From Poecilobothrus nobilitatus (lineage: Eukaryota > Arthropoda > Insecta > Diptera > Dolichopodidae), in the NCBI GenBank assembly GCA_947095535.1, contig OX352773.1, positions 263,337,590 to 263,401,589 of the forward strand: DNA of 64,000 bases. Reading direction: 5' to 3'. Shown piece by piece: positions 45,841 through 57,120 of the stretch. Within the stretch, counting starts at the first letter, position 1. Every line of letters starts with the position of its first letter. Made by a program: the position numbers and the translations under genes. The notes below the pieces were generated by a model. It ran no database searches. It was not told the origin of the DNA and was given only the letters and a program-made list of their open reading frames with translations.

Positions 45841-47426
45841 TTTTATACCCGTACGATAGGATCGGGTATAATAAAATTACTCCTCCGTTTGTAACACCTC
45901 GAAATAAGCGAGCTAGATATACCTTCAAAGGTATGGATCGGATCAGAAAAAAAATCTAAGACTTTTGAGCCATGTCCGTCCGTCCGTCAGCACGCTAACT
46001 CAAAAACTAAGAAAGCTAGAATCTTGAAATTTACACAAAATATTTTGGGAGTAATTTGTAGGTTCCCTATTTTTTTTGGTTGAGTTTGGACCAAGCCTTA
46101 GGGTAGCTCTCGAACACCTAACTTTTAGATCCCCATATTTTTTTTGCAATAGAGCTATAAAATTTTAACCACTGATAGATCTCACAAAAATATTAATTTT
46201 ATTTTTATTAACTTTTTTTTGTAGCCCCACCCGTTACGGAGCTACAGCTCCCCAAAGGTTCAAATAAGCTCTATATTTAAATTGTTATAGCACAAGTTGT
46301 ATAAGATATATCTTCATTTTGAAAACGCCAAACGATTACTACTTTTATTAACTTTAAAAGTATATATACAATAAATATATATTTGTGGCATACGGTGTCT
46401 TAATTTACCGTTATGCTAAACTAAACTTTTGCAAAATCCTTTAAGCCTTCTATCTTCTAAACGGTTTAAGTTGGAAACTTGAAATTTTGACAGAAGTTAG
46501 ATCTTTGAAAATAATAAGTATGAGTCATTTCAGAAATTTTTTTTGTATCACCCCCTGTTTAGGAGCTGTAAGGAGTCAAAAACTGAAAATTTCCTATTTT
46601 TAAACACCTGTAACTTGAACACCTGTTAGAATTTTTTTAAAGTAATACACAAAAATTAAAGCTTCAACATCATACTCTTATTTCTGTTAACAATTTTTTT
46701 AATAATATAGGGTTACTTTATAATTGACGAAAGTGTTACTTGATTTTTTCAAATTTTCTAACAAATTTCTTTAAAACGAATTTTTTCCATTTTGTTTTAC
46801 TCGATAATTTGAAATTGTTGAGGATAAAATGCGTAGTATAAAAAAATGTAAATAAATAAACAACATAACGGTTGCTTGAAGAATTTTTATTATTATTTAT
46901 ATGATATTGATATACATACATACTTATATAATATCATGTTTATTTACATATCATATATGTCACTAGTGAATGAATGATAAGAGTATATATGTATATTATA
47001 TAGCGCCGTATTTACATACATATATGTATTTTATTGTACTTATAAGAAATTATTCTGTCAATGGAATATTTAAATATAATATAATATAATATTTAAAATT
47101 ATATTTACTATTTTGTACTAAGTAAATTTAATATACATTTACCTCTTAGTATTAAATGGTACTATAGAATATTTGAAAAAGTTTTGGATTGATAATCGTT
47201 ATGTGAAAGGTTGGAATCTGCTTTCGAAGAATGTATATATAAACATATAGTTTGAATATATGTACAACCCATAGTTCTAGAAATTATAAAATTCACCCAA
47301 ATTATTTTAAAATACTAAAATATTAAAAACATAATATTGTAAGCAGAGTGACAGGCTGTGAACATACTAAAGGTTCGTACGGGTATCTAAGAGTTGACAA
47401 AGGCAACTGTATTCTTCCTCGTTTTT
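45841..47426 (+). mobile_element. H1 DINE-1/Helentron-like element, copy 3
   Basis: Start: TATACCCG (45844-45851) pairs with CGGGTATA (45863-45870) as a terminal hairpin. CCATGTCCGTCCGTCC follows near 45971. ATACCCGTACGA (45845-45856) recurs inverted as TCGTACGGGTAT at 47375-47386. After it a small stem-loop AGTTG/CAACT (47392-47408), then GTATTCTTCCTCGTTTTT ends the element. This order (5' hairpin, subterminal inverted repeat, 3' stem-loop, T-rich end) is that of DINE-1 and other Helentron-associated non-autonomous elements as I remember them. No Rep/helicase coding is present. Confidence 0.85.
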
Positions 47427-47705
47427 ATTTTAACATGATTTCAAATTTCTTTACAAAAAAATTTTTTTCAAGTTCAAAACTGTTTTTTTAATGCACGACT
47501 AAAAATAGCAAGCTATTAAATTTTATTCAGAAATAAAAATAAAAGATATTAGAAAATTGAAGATTTTATACAAAAAATGATAGAAATCAGACCCATGACA
47601 ATAATATATGAATGTTTAACTTATAATAAATTTTTATTTAGATTTTAAGATATTTTCTATTCTAAAATAAATTTTTTGTAAATTTTCAACATGAAAATGT
47701 CGTTG

Positions 47706-48145
47706 TTAAAAAGATGAAAATAAAAGAAAATTCAGAAATATGTCGTCGAAATGTGTCGTAAAGTTAAACCTATTTATGTAGTTAATCAATGTATAAGGGG
47801 ACCGGAAATTAATTTGCGTGAATCGTGATAATTTAATGTTTATTAAGCTCAAAACCTTCCTTGTCAGATTAAACTCAAAATGTTGCTCTAATCTTTTGTA
47901 CAAGATGGAGTTTTAAAGAAAACATAGCCATTACGTTTCAATTTGAGTAAACTAAAATTCATTGTATTATTATGCTATGAGCACTTACCTGCACCTGTCC
48001 CAGCCTGTTTAGGAAAAAGCGCAAATATCTCGGCAGTTTTTTTTCTGAACAAGGGAACCTTAGCAACATTTTTTGCCAAATAGGTTCTTTTACGTTTTGA
48101 AGGCACACTATGCACAATGCACCTAAAGCCTAGTGAGACATTTCG
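47706..48145 (-). other. Unrecognised coding-like patch with consensus splice donor
   Basis: On the minus strand a frame is open from 48145 to 47975 (56 codons), containing VPSKRKRTYLAKNVAKVPLF and FALFPKQAGTGAG. It runs into CAG|GTAAGTG at 47989/47988, a near-perfect splice donor; CTTTAG at 48128-48123 could be its acceptor. A second open stretch, 47910-47706, reads EQHFEFNLTRKVLSLIN and on to FTTHFDDIF; ATTAG at 47892-47888 would join it in frame after a 101-nt intron. The residues look protein-like, but I recognise no family. It could be a host exon pair or a transposon remnant. Confidence 0.3.
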
Positions 48146-48963
48146 TTAGTTCAGCCTACATCAATAAACACAAGGATTGTTTAGAAATTTTAATTAAACA
48201 CAAGATTGTTTCCTTCAATTTATTCAATTTATTTTACAACTCTAAATTAATTTGATATGTAATCGCTCCTTTTATAATAAGTAATAAATAATTATAGATT
48301 TCGATAAATTTTGAAAAGTATTACAATTTATTTTAAAGGTGAAGTTGATTTAAAATGTTGCATACATAGGTTCTTTTTATTTTATTTTTATTTTCAATGT
48401 ATTTTTTTTCGCTCGTTTTTCTTTTCAATATTACAGTTAACATTAAAATGTCCTGAGGGAACAGAATATTTATATAATTTTGTTTGTTTTATTTGATTCC
48501 TTCTGTTTATTTTCTTAAAAATTGCATGGTAGTGTAGTGTTTTATTTTTTAATGAAATCAAAATTTTTATTGTAAATATGAAAAATTTCAAAACAGGATC
48601 CAAATAGAAAATGATTTCAATATTTTTATTAGTTTGTTTATTATTTTCTCATGTTATATAATATTGTAATGGGAAAGTATTGGAATTTTGAAAAATTCCT
48701 GAATAGGAAAATTAAATTGTTTATGTCTGTAGTAAATTATTAATCTTATGAACAAAAAGATGCCTTGACAACGCTTGAGAGCTAGTAATGAGTAAATCTT
48801 CTAAAAATAAAATTTGTAGCATTTTTAACACATGATTAAACATAAATCCGGAAAAAAAAAGTTTTTTATTTTTATTTGCAAACAGCTAACAAAACTCCAA
48901 AAAATCCCATTTTTCATAGTGTAAAATAAAATTATTATTTGTGTTTCAGTAGTGTTAATTATA
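48146..48963. other. AT-rich spacer, no gene recognised
   Basis: AAACACAAGGATTGTTT and AAACACAAGATTGTTT occur about 29 bp apart near 48167-48211. Otherwise AT-rich text without features. Confidence 0.4.
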
Positions 48964-48973
48964 TTTTCTATTA

Positions 48974-49167
48974 GGCGCCTCATTCGCCAAGTGGCTAACA
49001 GTATATAAAACACGATCTAAACATTAAGGGATTATGGATTCGAATCACACACATATTCTAAGAATAATTCACCCTTAAGACTTTTACAGCCACATCTAGA
49101 AGGGACGGGCTGTGTTACTTCCTTGTTGTCACATTTACGTGATAGGGGAATAAACTTAAAAAAAAAA
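48974..49167 (+). repeat. SINE-A copy 6, divergent, with target-site duplication
   Basis: Head GGCGCCTCATTCGCCAAGTG, box B GGATTCGAATCACACACAT, body ending GGGACGGGCTGTGTTACTTC, then TGTCACATTTACGTGATAGG and an A tail. TTTCTATTA is repeated exactly at 48965-48973 and 49168-49176. The most diverged copy, with an altered stem loop (CTAAGAATAATTCACCCTTAAG). Confidence 0.85.
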
Positions 49168-49260
49168 TTTCTATTACTGACATATTAAGCTTTCTAAACT
49201 CTCTCTCCTATTCTTTGTTTGAAAATTACTGAGATTAATTATTTGAATAAAATTACATCT

Positions 49261-49335
49261 GAAAGGTGAATTGGTTAGAGTGCCTCATTAAAAGCACTCT
49301 TGATTTCTCATTGAACGGGTTCCGGCTTTCTGTAA
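49261..49335 (+). repeat. Possible tRNA-like element
   Basis: TGAATTGGTTAGAGTGCC resembles a pol III box A and ACGGGTTCCGGCT a box B, some 45 bases apart, with GAGTGC/GCACTC able to pair. The following text is AT-rich without a repeat partner in this window. It may be the head of another SINE or chance. Confidence 0.25.
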
Positions 49336-50683
49336 AAGTGAAAAATATGTGATATTCGATCAGATGTAGCTACCATTCGTCATTGGATTCAAATTAAAAT
49401 TGAAGAAATAATTTATACTTTAGATGTTGTAACAATAACGGAAAAAAATAACCAAATAACAATTAAAGTAAATATCCGAACATCGAAATGTAAACAAAAA
49501 AATATACAAATAACCAAATATAAACAATTCATTTTTATTATAACAATAACTTAAATATAAAATTATGACAACATAATAAAGAATAGAATTATATCGCATG
49601 ACTGGGTCAAGTGTGTTTTTGAAATTAATTCTAAAACTAATAGTATATTTCCAAAATGTTCATACTCCACTTGGCCATTATAAAGAATAACCTTATTTCC
49701 CTAGAGTAGCTTCTCTCTTGTACCTACATAGACCAGTGCTACAAACCTATACCTTATCAACATCAAACTTCGAAAAAGAATATATAACGAAAAGAGATTT
49801 AAAAACAAGGATTAATTTATTTCAAATCAAAAATACATGAATACATAATTACATAAATACAATTTTACGTAATTTTTTTAATGAAATTAAATGCTCATAT
49901 GGCACTAAAAAAAAAAGCATATTTTCCGCGCACTGAAACTCGCTTCCAAAATTATATTTTCATATACCATTTTAAATGTTTGCCTTCTTTTTTTTAGTTA
50001 AATGTATGAGATGAAAGGTAATGCGAGAACAATTGAATGGTTTATTTCTTGTTAAAATTCTTTCAAAAAAAAAAAAATAAATAAATAAATAAAACCAATA
50101 AAGAATGTAAAGAATTGGCATATTACTTTTCAATGACTGTTTCATCTTCAATTTTACCTTGATTTTACTTTAAAATTCAATAAAACTAAAAATAAATGTA
50201 CATAAAATATATTAAATAAAATTATCCTTTTTATTATTTATTTTTTCAATGTGTAGGTAGGTTACTTTGTTATAAAAATATAACTTATTTAAATATAGTT
50301 TTAGGGCAATCACATTTTTCAAGACTTTTAAAATTTTCTTTTGAGTTTAAAAAAAAAATGATTGTATCTTTTTAGTTACCTAGATTTAAGAATTGTTATC
50401 GAATGAATTAATTTTGAATTTCGAAAGTTAGTATTTGCAGCTTAGTTTTATTACGGCTAAGTTAAAGCATCATTATTTTCTAAGCTTTGATCCCTTTCCC
50501 TTGTTAGCCCTTTCAAACATAGAAGAAGTCATCAATAAACCTTACCATATATGATTGACTGGAAATGGCATTTCTTATTTTATGTACTTTGTGTAAATTA
50601 TGAACTTTAAAACACTTCCCCCTTACATAATGACTTTAGTTTGAAACATGTCTCAAATATTCAGAAATATCTTTCTAGTTAAA
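49336..50683. other. AT-rich DNA, no gene recognised
   Basis: Patches at 49600-49790 and 50450-50680 are less AT-rich, but I found no open frame or repeat partner. AAATAAATAAATAAATAAA at about 50077 is a short microsatellite. Confidence 0.4.
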
Positions 50684-52794
50684 ACGAGGAAGAGTGCAGT
50701 AGAGTAGACTGTGTCAACTCTGGGATACCCGTATGAACGTAATATATCCTATTATAAAACTTGATCATCTTTTAAAAACATTCAGATGTTTTAGTACCGA
50801 ACTACAGAGATATATTTATGTAAATTGTGAAGTTGTATGACAGCTACCCGAATCTATTGCACCTAGCTTCATTAAGTTCCAAGAAATGCAAGAAGCCTAA
50901 ACCGGCTGCAATAGATCAATCAAATTTTACAAAAGTTTTTGGCATGCAACTCGACACTTTTTCACTAAATTTCAGATAGCTAGATTCAATAGACACTGAG
51001 TTATTTTAATTTAAAAAGAGAAGTTGTATGGCAACTACTCGAACCCGGCGGCCGAAAATGCTGGAGTTAAATAGCAAAACTAACAATTTTGCAAAAGTGA
51101 CGTAAAAAAAATATCAGCCTCTTAGCTCCTTTATTTTTTGAGTTATCGTGCGGACGGACACTGCGTTATTTTCATTCGAAAAGAGAAGTTGTATGGCAGC
51201 TACCCGAACCCGTCGCACCAACACAACCAAATTTTGCAGAAGTTGTTGCCATAAAACTTGATCATCATTCGCAAAATTGCAGATACCTAGATTGGATAGA
51301 CACTGGGTCATTTCGATTTAAAGAAAGAAGTTGTATGGCAGCTACTCGAACCCGGGGGCCGAAAATGCTGGAGTTAAATAGCAAAACTAACAATTTTGCA
51401 AAAGTGACGTATACAAAATGTCAACCTTCTAGCTCCTTTATTTTTTGAGTTATCGTGCGGACGGACACTGAGTTATTTTCATTTAAAAAGAGAAGTTGTA
51501 TGGCAGCTACCCGAACCCGTCGCACCAACACAACCAAATTTTGCAGAAGTTGTTACCATAAAACTTGATCATCATTCGCAAAATTGCAGATACCTAGATT
51601 GAACAGACACTGGGTTATTTCCATTTAAAGAAAGACGTTGTATGGCAGCTACTCGAACCCGGGGGCCGAAAATGCTGGAGTTAAATAGCAAAACTAACAA
51701 TTTTACAAAAGTAACGTAAAAAAATTTTCAGCCTCCTAGCTCCTCTATTTTTTGAGTTATCGTGCGGACGGACACTGAGTTCTTTTCATTTAAAAAGATA
51801 TTTTGTATGGGAGCTACCCGAACCCGTCGCACCACCACAACCAAATTTTGCAGAAGTTGTTGCCATAAAACTTGATCATCATTCGCAAAATTTCAGATAC
51901 CTAGATTGAACAGACACTGGGTTATTTCTATTTCAAGAAAGACGTTGTATGGCAGCTACCCGAACCCGGGGACAGAAAATGCTGAAGTTAAATAGCAAAA
52001 CTAACAATTTTACAAAAGTGACGTAAAAAAATTTTCAGCCTCCTAGCTCCTCTATTTTTTGAGTTATCGTGCGGACGGACACTGAGTTCTTTTCATTTAA
52101 AAAGATATTTTGTATGGCAGCTACCCGAACCCGTCGCGCCAGCACAACCAAATTTTGCAGAAGTTGTTGCCATAAAACTTGATCATCATTTGCAAGATTT
52201 CAGACGCCTAGCTTTATTAACTTCCAAGAGGTGCAAGAAGCCTGAACCGGCTGCTCTAGACCAACCAAATTTTACAAAAGTTGTTGGCATGTAACTCGAC
52301 ACCTCTTTACTAAATTTCAGATTCCTAGCTTAAATAAAAACTGAGTTATTCTCATTTAAACGGAGAAGTTGTATGGCAGCTACCCGAACCCGTCGCACTA
52401 ACACAACCAAATTTTACAGAAGTTGTTGCCATAAAACTTGATCATCATTTGCAAAATTTCAAAACCCTAGCTTGAATAGATACTGAGTTATTTCTATATA
52501 AAGAAAGAAGTTGTATGGCAGCTACTCGAACCCGCCGACCGAAAATGTTGGATTTAAATAGCAAAACTAACAATTTTGCAAAAGTGACGTAAAAAAAATT
52601 TCAGCCTCCTAACTCCTTTATTTTTTGAGTTATCGTGCGGACGGACGGACGGACGTACATGGCTTAATCGACTCAGAATTCGATTCTGAGCCGATCCATA
52701 CCTTTGACACTATATCTAGCTCGGCTCCTTTAAGGTGTCACAAACGTAATGGCAAATTTATTATACCCTTGAACATAGTTCATACGGGTATAAA
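50684..52794 (-). mobile_element. H2 DINE-1-like element carrying a 307-bp tandem array
   Basis: The right end, read on the minus strand, starts TTTATACCCGTATGAACTAT with GTTCAAGGGTATAA (hairpin), then GGTATGGATCGGCTCAG and CCATGTACGTCCGTCCGTCC. The left end, read the same way, is GTTCATACGGGTATCCCAGA, TTGACACAGTCTACTC and CTCTTCCTCGTTTT. ATACCCGTATGAAC is exactly inverted at the two ends. The interior is a long tandem array. Plus-strand frames in it are produced by the repeats; no protein is encoded. Confidence 0.85.
50821..52650 (-). repeat. Higher-order tandem array, 307 bp = 165 + 142
   Basis: The phrase (G)TTGTATGGCAGCTAC marks every subunit. Type B (CTCGAACCCGGGGGCC-like) starts at 51023, 51330, 51637 and 51944; type A (CCGAACCCGTCGCACC-like) at 51188, 51495, 51802 and 52109. 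Every A-to-A and B-to-B step is exactly 307 bp, B to A 165 and A to B 142. A further pair at 52368 and 52510 keeps the 142-bp step but is displaced by a diverged unit. GTTATCGTGCGGACGGACAC closes each B unit. Confidence 0.95.
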
Positions 52795-53070
52795 GAGAAT
52801 GCAATCCGGTTTCGTTATACTTATACATATATAGTAGCTGGAGTTTTAAAAAGCTAATTTCGCTCTGTAGCAAAATGTATCATACTCAATTAAGAAATTA
52901 GGAAAATGGTAGATATGTAAAAAATATCTTATGTAATAAGCAAAAATTATACAACCCAAAAAAGATAAGAAAAACCTGTCAAAAATTTTTTTTTTATTTC
53001 TCTGCATTTACTGCTCTAGTAGTGCTTTTTAGGTCTAATGTGAGTTTAAGTCAGTTTAGAAAAATGTTTT

Positions 53071-53230
53071 TTTTTCTCTGCCACATAAATGTGAACAGGA
53101 TATTACACAGCCTTTCCTGTTCAGGTGTGTCTGTAAATGTCGTAAGGGGGAATAACTCTTACGACGTGTGTGGGACCCACACTCCCTCGGTGTTTTATAC
53201 GCTCTTACCCACTAGGTCACTGAAGCCCCG
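53071..53230 (-). repeat. SINE-A copy 7
   Basis: CTCTGCCACATAAATGTGAA, then GTCGTAAGGGGGAATAACTC with TTACGAC, then GTGTGGGACCCACACTCCCT and CCACTAGGTCACTG. Box B is deleted (GTGGGACCCAC instead of GTGGGATTCGAACCCAC), so this copy could not use its internal promoter. Flanks do not give a clear target-site duplication. Confidence 0.85.
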
Positions 53231-53239
53231 TTAGAGTAA

Positions 53240-54839
53240 TTTTAAAATAGAAATTTATTTTTAATGTTGCTAGTATAACATTAAGGTTTAACTTTTGATA
53301 CTAAAATTTACTATTTTTTTTGCTATTTTTATATGGCGATTTGAAAATGATATTAGAATTTATTTTTTTGACAAATATTTTAAAAATAAAATTAGAATAT
53401 TGCTCTCAAAACAATCATCAATTCTTAGAAACAATAAATTAATTCATTTATTAAGATTTATGCCAATATCTGTTTAAACTGTAACGTTATTTGAACAAAA
53501 TATTGTCATAATATATAAATGAGTTTCTAAGCATTTTATATTAAACTGATGGAAATTATTGTGTTTCTGAAAAGTGACAAACTTTTCAAAAATTCAAGCA
53601 TGAAACATCGAAAATTCGTATGTTTCGCTTTAAAGGAAAAAGCTGTTAATAAAAATAATGTCCAACTCTTAAGCATTGGTTTATTCAAATTTTTGTTTTT
53701 ATTTTGTTTTAACCTGCTATGAATCTTTTTAAGTTTCCGATTTTATTTTGATTTTTATATACATAAAATACATAATATATTTTATATAACAAATACATAA
53801 TGAAAATTTAATTTTTCAATATTTTTAATACAAAAAAATTTTATTTAATTTTCCTTTCTTTTCGCATTTTTCTTGTTTTTTTTTTTTTTTTTGAAAAACC
53901 TTACAAACCTTTTTTGAAATTTTGGAAATAAAGTAATAAAAAATTTTTTTCTTTTTTTTTTGTCAATTCGTGTTAAATATATAATATATATTGTATAAAT
54001 AATACATAAATAAAAAAAAAATTATATTGATGTTATCGTTTACTTATAATTTTATTTTAAAAAGCTCTCAAAGGATTGATTTTTGATTCAATCTAAACTC
54101 CTTTAAAAATAAAATTGAATGAAAACTAAACAAATTAAACTGAAGCTATAGGATAACTAAGAAATAGTATGTACGTACAAGTAAATAGTGTTAATATATA
54201 GTTATGTATTAGTAGCAAAGGCTTAAAATAAAAGAAGTATATAGCAAAATTCATGAAGGACGAATGTTTACAATGGCTAGATCCTTTTTAGGTATAACAA
54301 TATTGGATTCATTGAGATTTTTGTCTTGAGGTATAGATACAGTGCTAGCCTGTTTCTATATTTTTTTTGTTCAAATCATTTCAAAATGGAGCTCAGTTAG
54401 TTCTGTCTCGAAACCATTCGTAAAACGATTCAAAAAAAAAAAAAGACCATCCTAAATATTAGAGGAATATTTAAAAAACGTATCTATAAGGATATAAGAA
54501 AAAAAATTGTGGTTGGAATATATTAAATATTAAATGAAAACAAACTTAAAATTATTTTTTGATACTTGTTTTGATTTGATTCAATGCATTCAATATAATA
54601 TTTAAATTTAACGCTTTTAGTCAAAGGATTTTTTTAGTTATGTTATATAAAAAAAAAAAAAAATGTTTTGGTTAAATTGAAAACTAAATTCATTTGAAAA
54701 AGAAATTTTATCAAGTTCAATAAACATTACATATAATATAAATAAAGTATCAACTTTATATATTTTGAGACTGTTAAACGATTCAAATTATATATCGCTT
54801 GAAGAAACTCTTTAAAATGGATTGAAATGTTGATACAAA
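53240..54839. other. AT-rich DNA, no gene recognised
   Basis: A/T tracts and homopolymers. Nothing recognised on either strand. Confidence 0.4.
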
Positions 54840-55480
54840 ATTTTTATACTATTTATGTCCGGACGAACTATAAGGATATAATACACTTGTCATTCAGTTT
54901 GTGAAACATTATAAAAATAGATATGGAAAAGTACATAATATAATATGTTCTTGCTCAGTAATAAACATTCTGAAACGATTTTGACAATAGGGTGACTGCC
55001 TGTCTGTTCGTTCATTTTTTTGTCTGTCTATCTCCCATACCCGCCCGGGTAATAACTGAAGAAATAAAAAAGATTTTGCAATTCCTATCACTAAGATTCT
55101 ACAATTTTCACCATTTTATTTTTTATATAAAAACCAATTTTACCCAAGTTCGACCAGTTGGTTCGTGTATCTGCCCTACATGTTTTTTTCTATTATAACT
55201 TAGGTTCTGAGTAAACTAGATATCTGAATTTTTGTCAAAAGAAATTAAGTGTTATGCCAATGATCGCTGCGCAAAATTTGTTTGGGCTAACTCAATAGAT
55301 ATTGGGTAGCTATTTGAAGTATTCTAATGCTACCTTAAACATTAAATTGTTTATTTAAGGATTGTAAAGATCTGGTTAGACTGTTAGACTATGTCAGCAA
55401 TTTTATTGAAACGATTTTCTAGAAATTGCCAAATAATGTTAAATTTGAACATTATTTGAACGTAGGTACATAAAGTTGTG
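54840..55480 (+). repeat. H2 element, decayed copy
   Basis: Starts TTTTTATACTATTTATGTCC, GGACGAACTATAAGGATATA and CACTTGTCATTCAGTTTGTG, a diverged H2 start. CTGCCTGTCTGTTCG at about 54993 stands for the GTCCGTCC motif. AGATATCTGAATTTTTGTC and GGGCTAACTCAATAGATATT are interior H2 text. The far end (GAACGTAGGTACATAAAG) is only suggestive. Confidence 0.55.
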
Positions 55481-55616
55481 CAAAATTGAAATAAATCTTT
55501 CAAGGAATAAAAATAAAATACTTTGAAAATATCGCATGATAAAACAATTAACGTCCGATTGTATTTTTATAAAAGTTTTGTATTCCTGAATATTTATTCT
55601 ATACTAAAATTATTCT

Positions 55617-55640
55617 GAAAATATATATATATATATATAT
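55617..55640. repeat. (AT)n microsatellite
   Basis: About 12 AT units directly beside a SINE-A tail. Confidence 0.9.
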
Positions 55641-55648
55641 TTTTTAAG

Positions 55649-55822
55649 GCATTTCTCTGCCATATAAATGTGGACAGGATATTACACAATCTTTCCTGCT
55701 CAGGCTGTAAATGTTGTAAGGGGGGATAACTCTTAAGACGTGTGTGGGATTCGAATCCACACTCTCTCGGTGTTTACACCGTATTTTATATTCTCTTACC
55801 AACTATGCTACCGAGGTGCCCT
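55649..55822 (-). repeat. SINE-A copy 8
   Basis: GCATTTCTCTGCCATATAAA, GTTGTAAGGGGGGATAACTC, GTGTGGGATTCGAATCCACA and CCGAGGTGCCC follow the SINE-A order. TGAAAATATATATA on the left and TGGAAATATATTA on the right could be a decayed target-site duplication. Confidence 0.85.
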
Positions 55823-55829
55823 GGAAATA

Positions 55830-56467
55830 TATTAAAATAATGTTCGAAATAGAGATGATAATTATTAGAATTTAGTTAAAATCAAATTTAAGTAAATTCT
55901 ATAATTATGTCATATAAATATACAAAGTAAATATTGTTATTGTAAATATTTTTCTTTTAATTTTTTCGATTAAATCGCATCAATAATTTTCATTTTTTTT
56001 TTTTTTTTGTTATAAATTATCATTTAATATAAGAAACAAATTTATTCATCCATTTAAAAATAATAATCCCAATTCCGGATATTATTCTCCTACACGTTAA
56101 AATTCAATGTTATATTTTCGATTTCCTTTAATAAATTTAAACAAAAAAAAAAAAAAGAAAATAGCATAAAATTTTTGGGATTAAAAAAAAATTTATTTAT
56201 TTCTAGGAAAAGAAAAAAAAAAACAAATTATTTTCAAATTTCCTTATTAATACATAGCAATATAATAGATAGGTACGATATATTTATAAATCTAACGTAC
56301 ATATTGTATTTTTCTTCCTAATAATAATAATAATCTACAGAAATTAAAAGATTTCTTAAAACTTAATAATAAAAATATTTTTATTGCAATGGAAACATTA
56401 AAAAAAAAAACAAATTTGTATTGAAAAGTGTATTTAATTATAATTTTTTGTTGTAACTTCCATTTTT
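55830..56467. other. AT-rich spacer, no gene seen
   Basis: Plain A/T-rich sequence. Nothing recognised. Confidence 0.4.
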
Positions 56468-57120
56468 ATCATATTTTTCCAAAAAAATTTTCAAAAATTT
56501 CGATCTTACTTTCACTTTGTCTATCTGTTCACAAAATTTCTACACAGTTTATGATGGAGCAATGAAATTAACCATGGATAGATTTCATTTAAAAATTAAT
56601 GTTGTGAAACAACTATTTTATATAATACCATCTGTTACGGTGGTACAGCCTTTCAGAGTTGAAAAAATCGCAATTTTTTTTCGCTTCTAAAGAATGTTTT
56701 TTTGTTGCTAAGGATAGGAATCTATCCTTAAAAAACACCAAGAATATGTAAGTGTCAGATTTGTCATGATTTTTACTGACTAAGCCCATTTTTTCCCTTT
56801 ACACTATATATAATGGGATAAAACCCCTAACTGGTGGTTTTTTTTTTTGAAATTTTCACAAGTACCATCAATTCTGTTTACCATTTTTAAATCTAAAAAT
56901 ATCAAAGGATAGGAAATTTTATAAGGTTTTAACTTGATAGAAAAATTATATAATTTTAGTATTTACATTTATCCATAATATGAAAATAAAATTTTACAAG
57001 ATTTTCGTTTTTTTGGATCTTTGGAACACTTTTAGTCAGACTCTTGAAAAGGAAAATCTTTAAAAATTAGCATAAGTTATTTCAGATACTATTAGCGGCT
57101 GAAAAATTAAAATTTTACTA
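56468..57120 (+). repeat. H3 repeat, copy 5, decayed
   Basis: CATATTTTTCCAAAAAAATT, then CTTTCACTTTGTCTATCTG, AAATTTCTACACAGTTTATG, AATTAACCATGGATAG and ACCATCTGTTACGGTGGTAC follow the order of plus-oriented H3 at 9131. A tandem duplication follows at once. Confidence 0.6.

Noticed and set aside
51114..51311. Minus-strand 65-codon frame with protein-like residues
   Set aside because: It lies inside the 307-bp tandem array; the same text recurs in every unit with substitutions and stops, so it follows the repeat.
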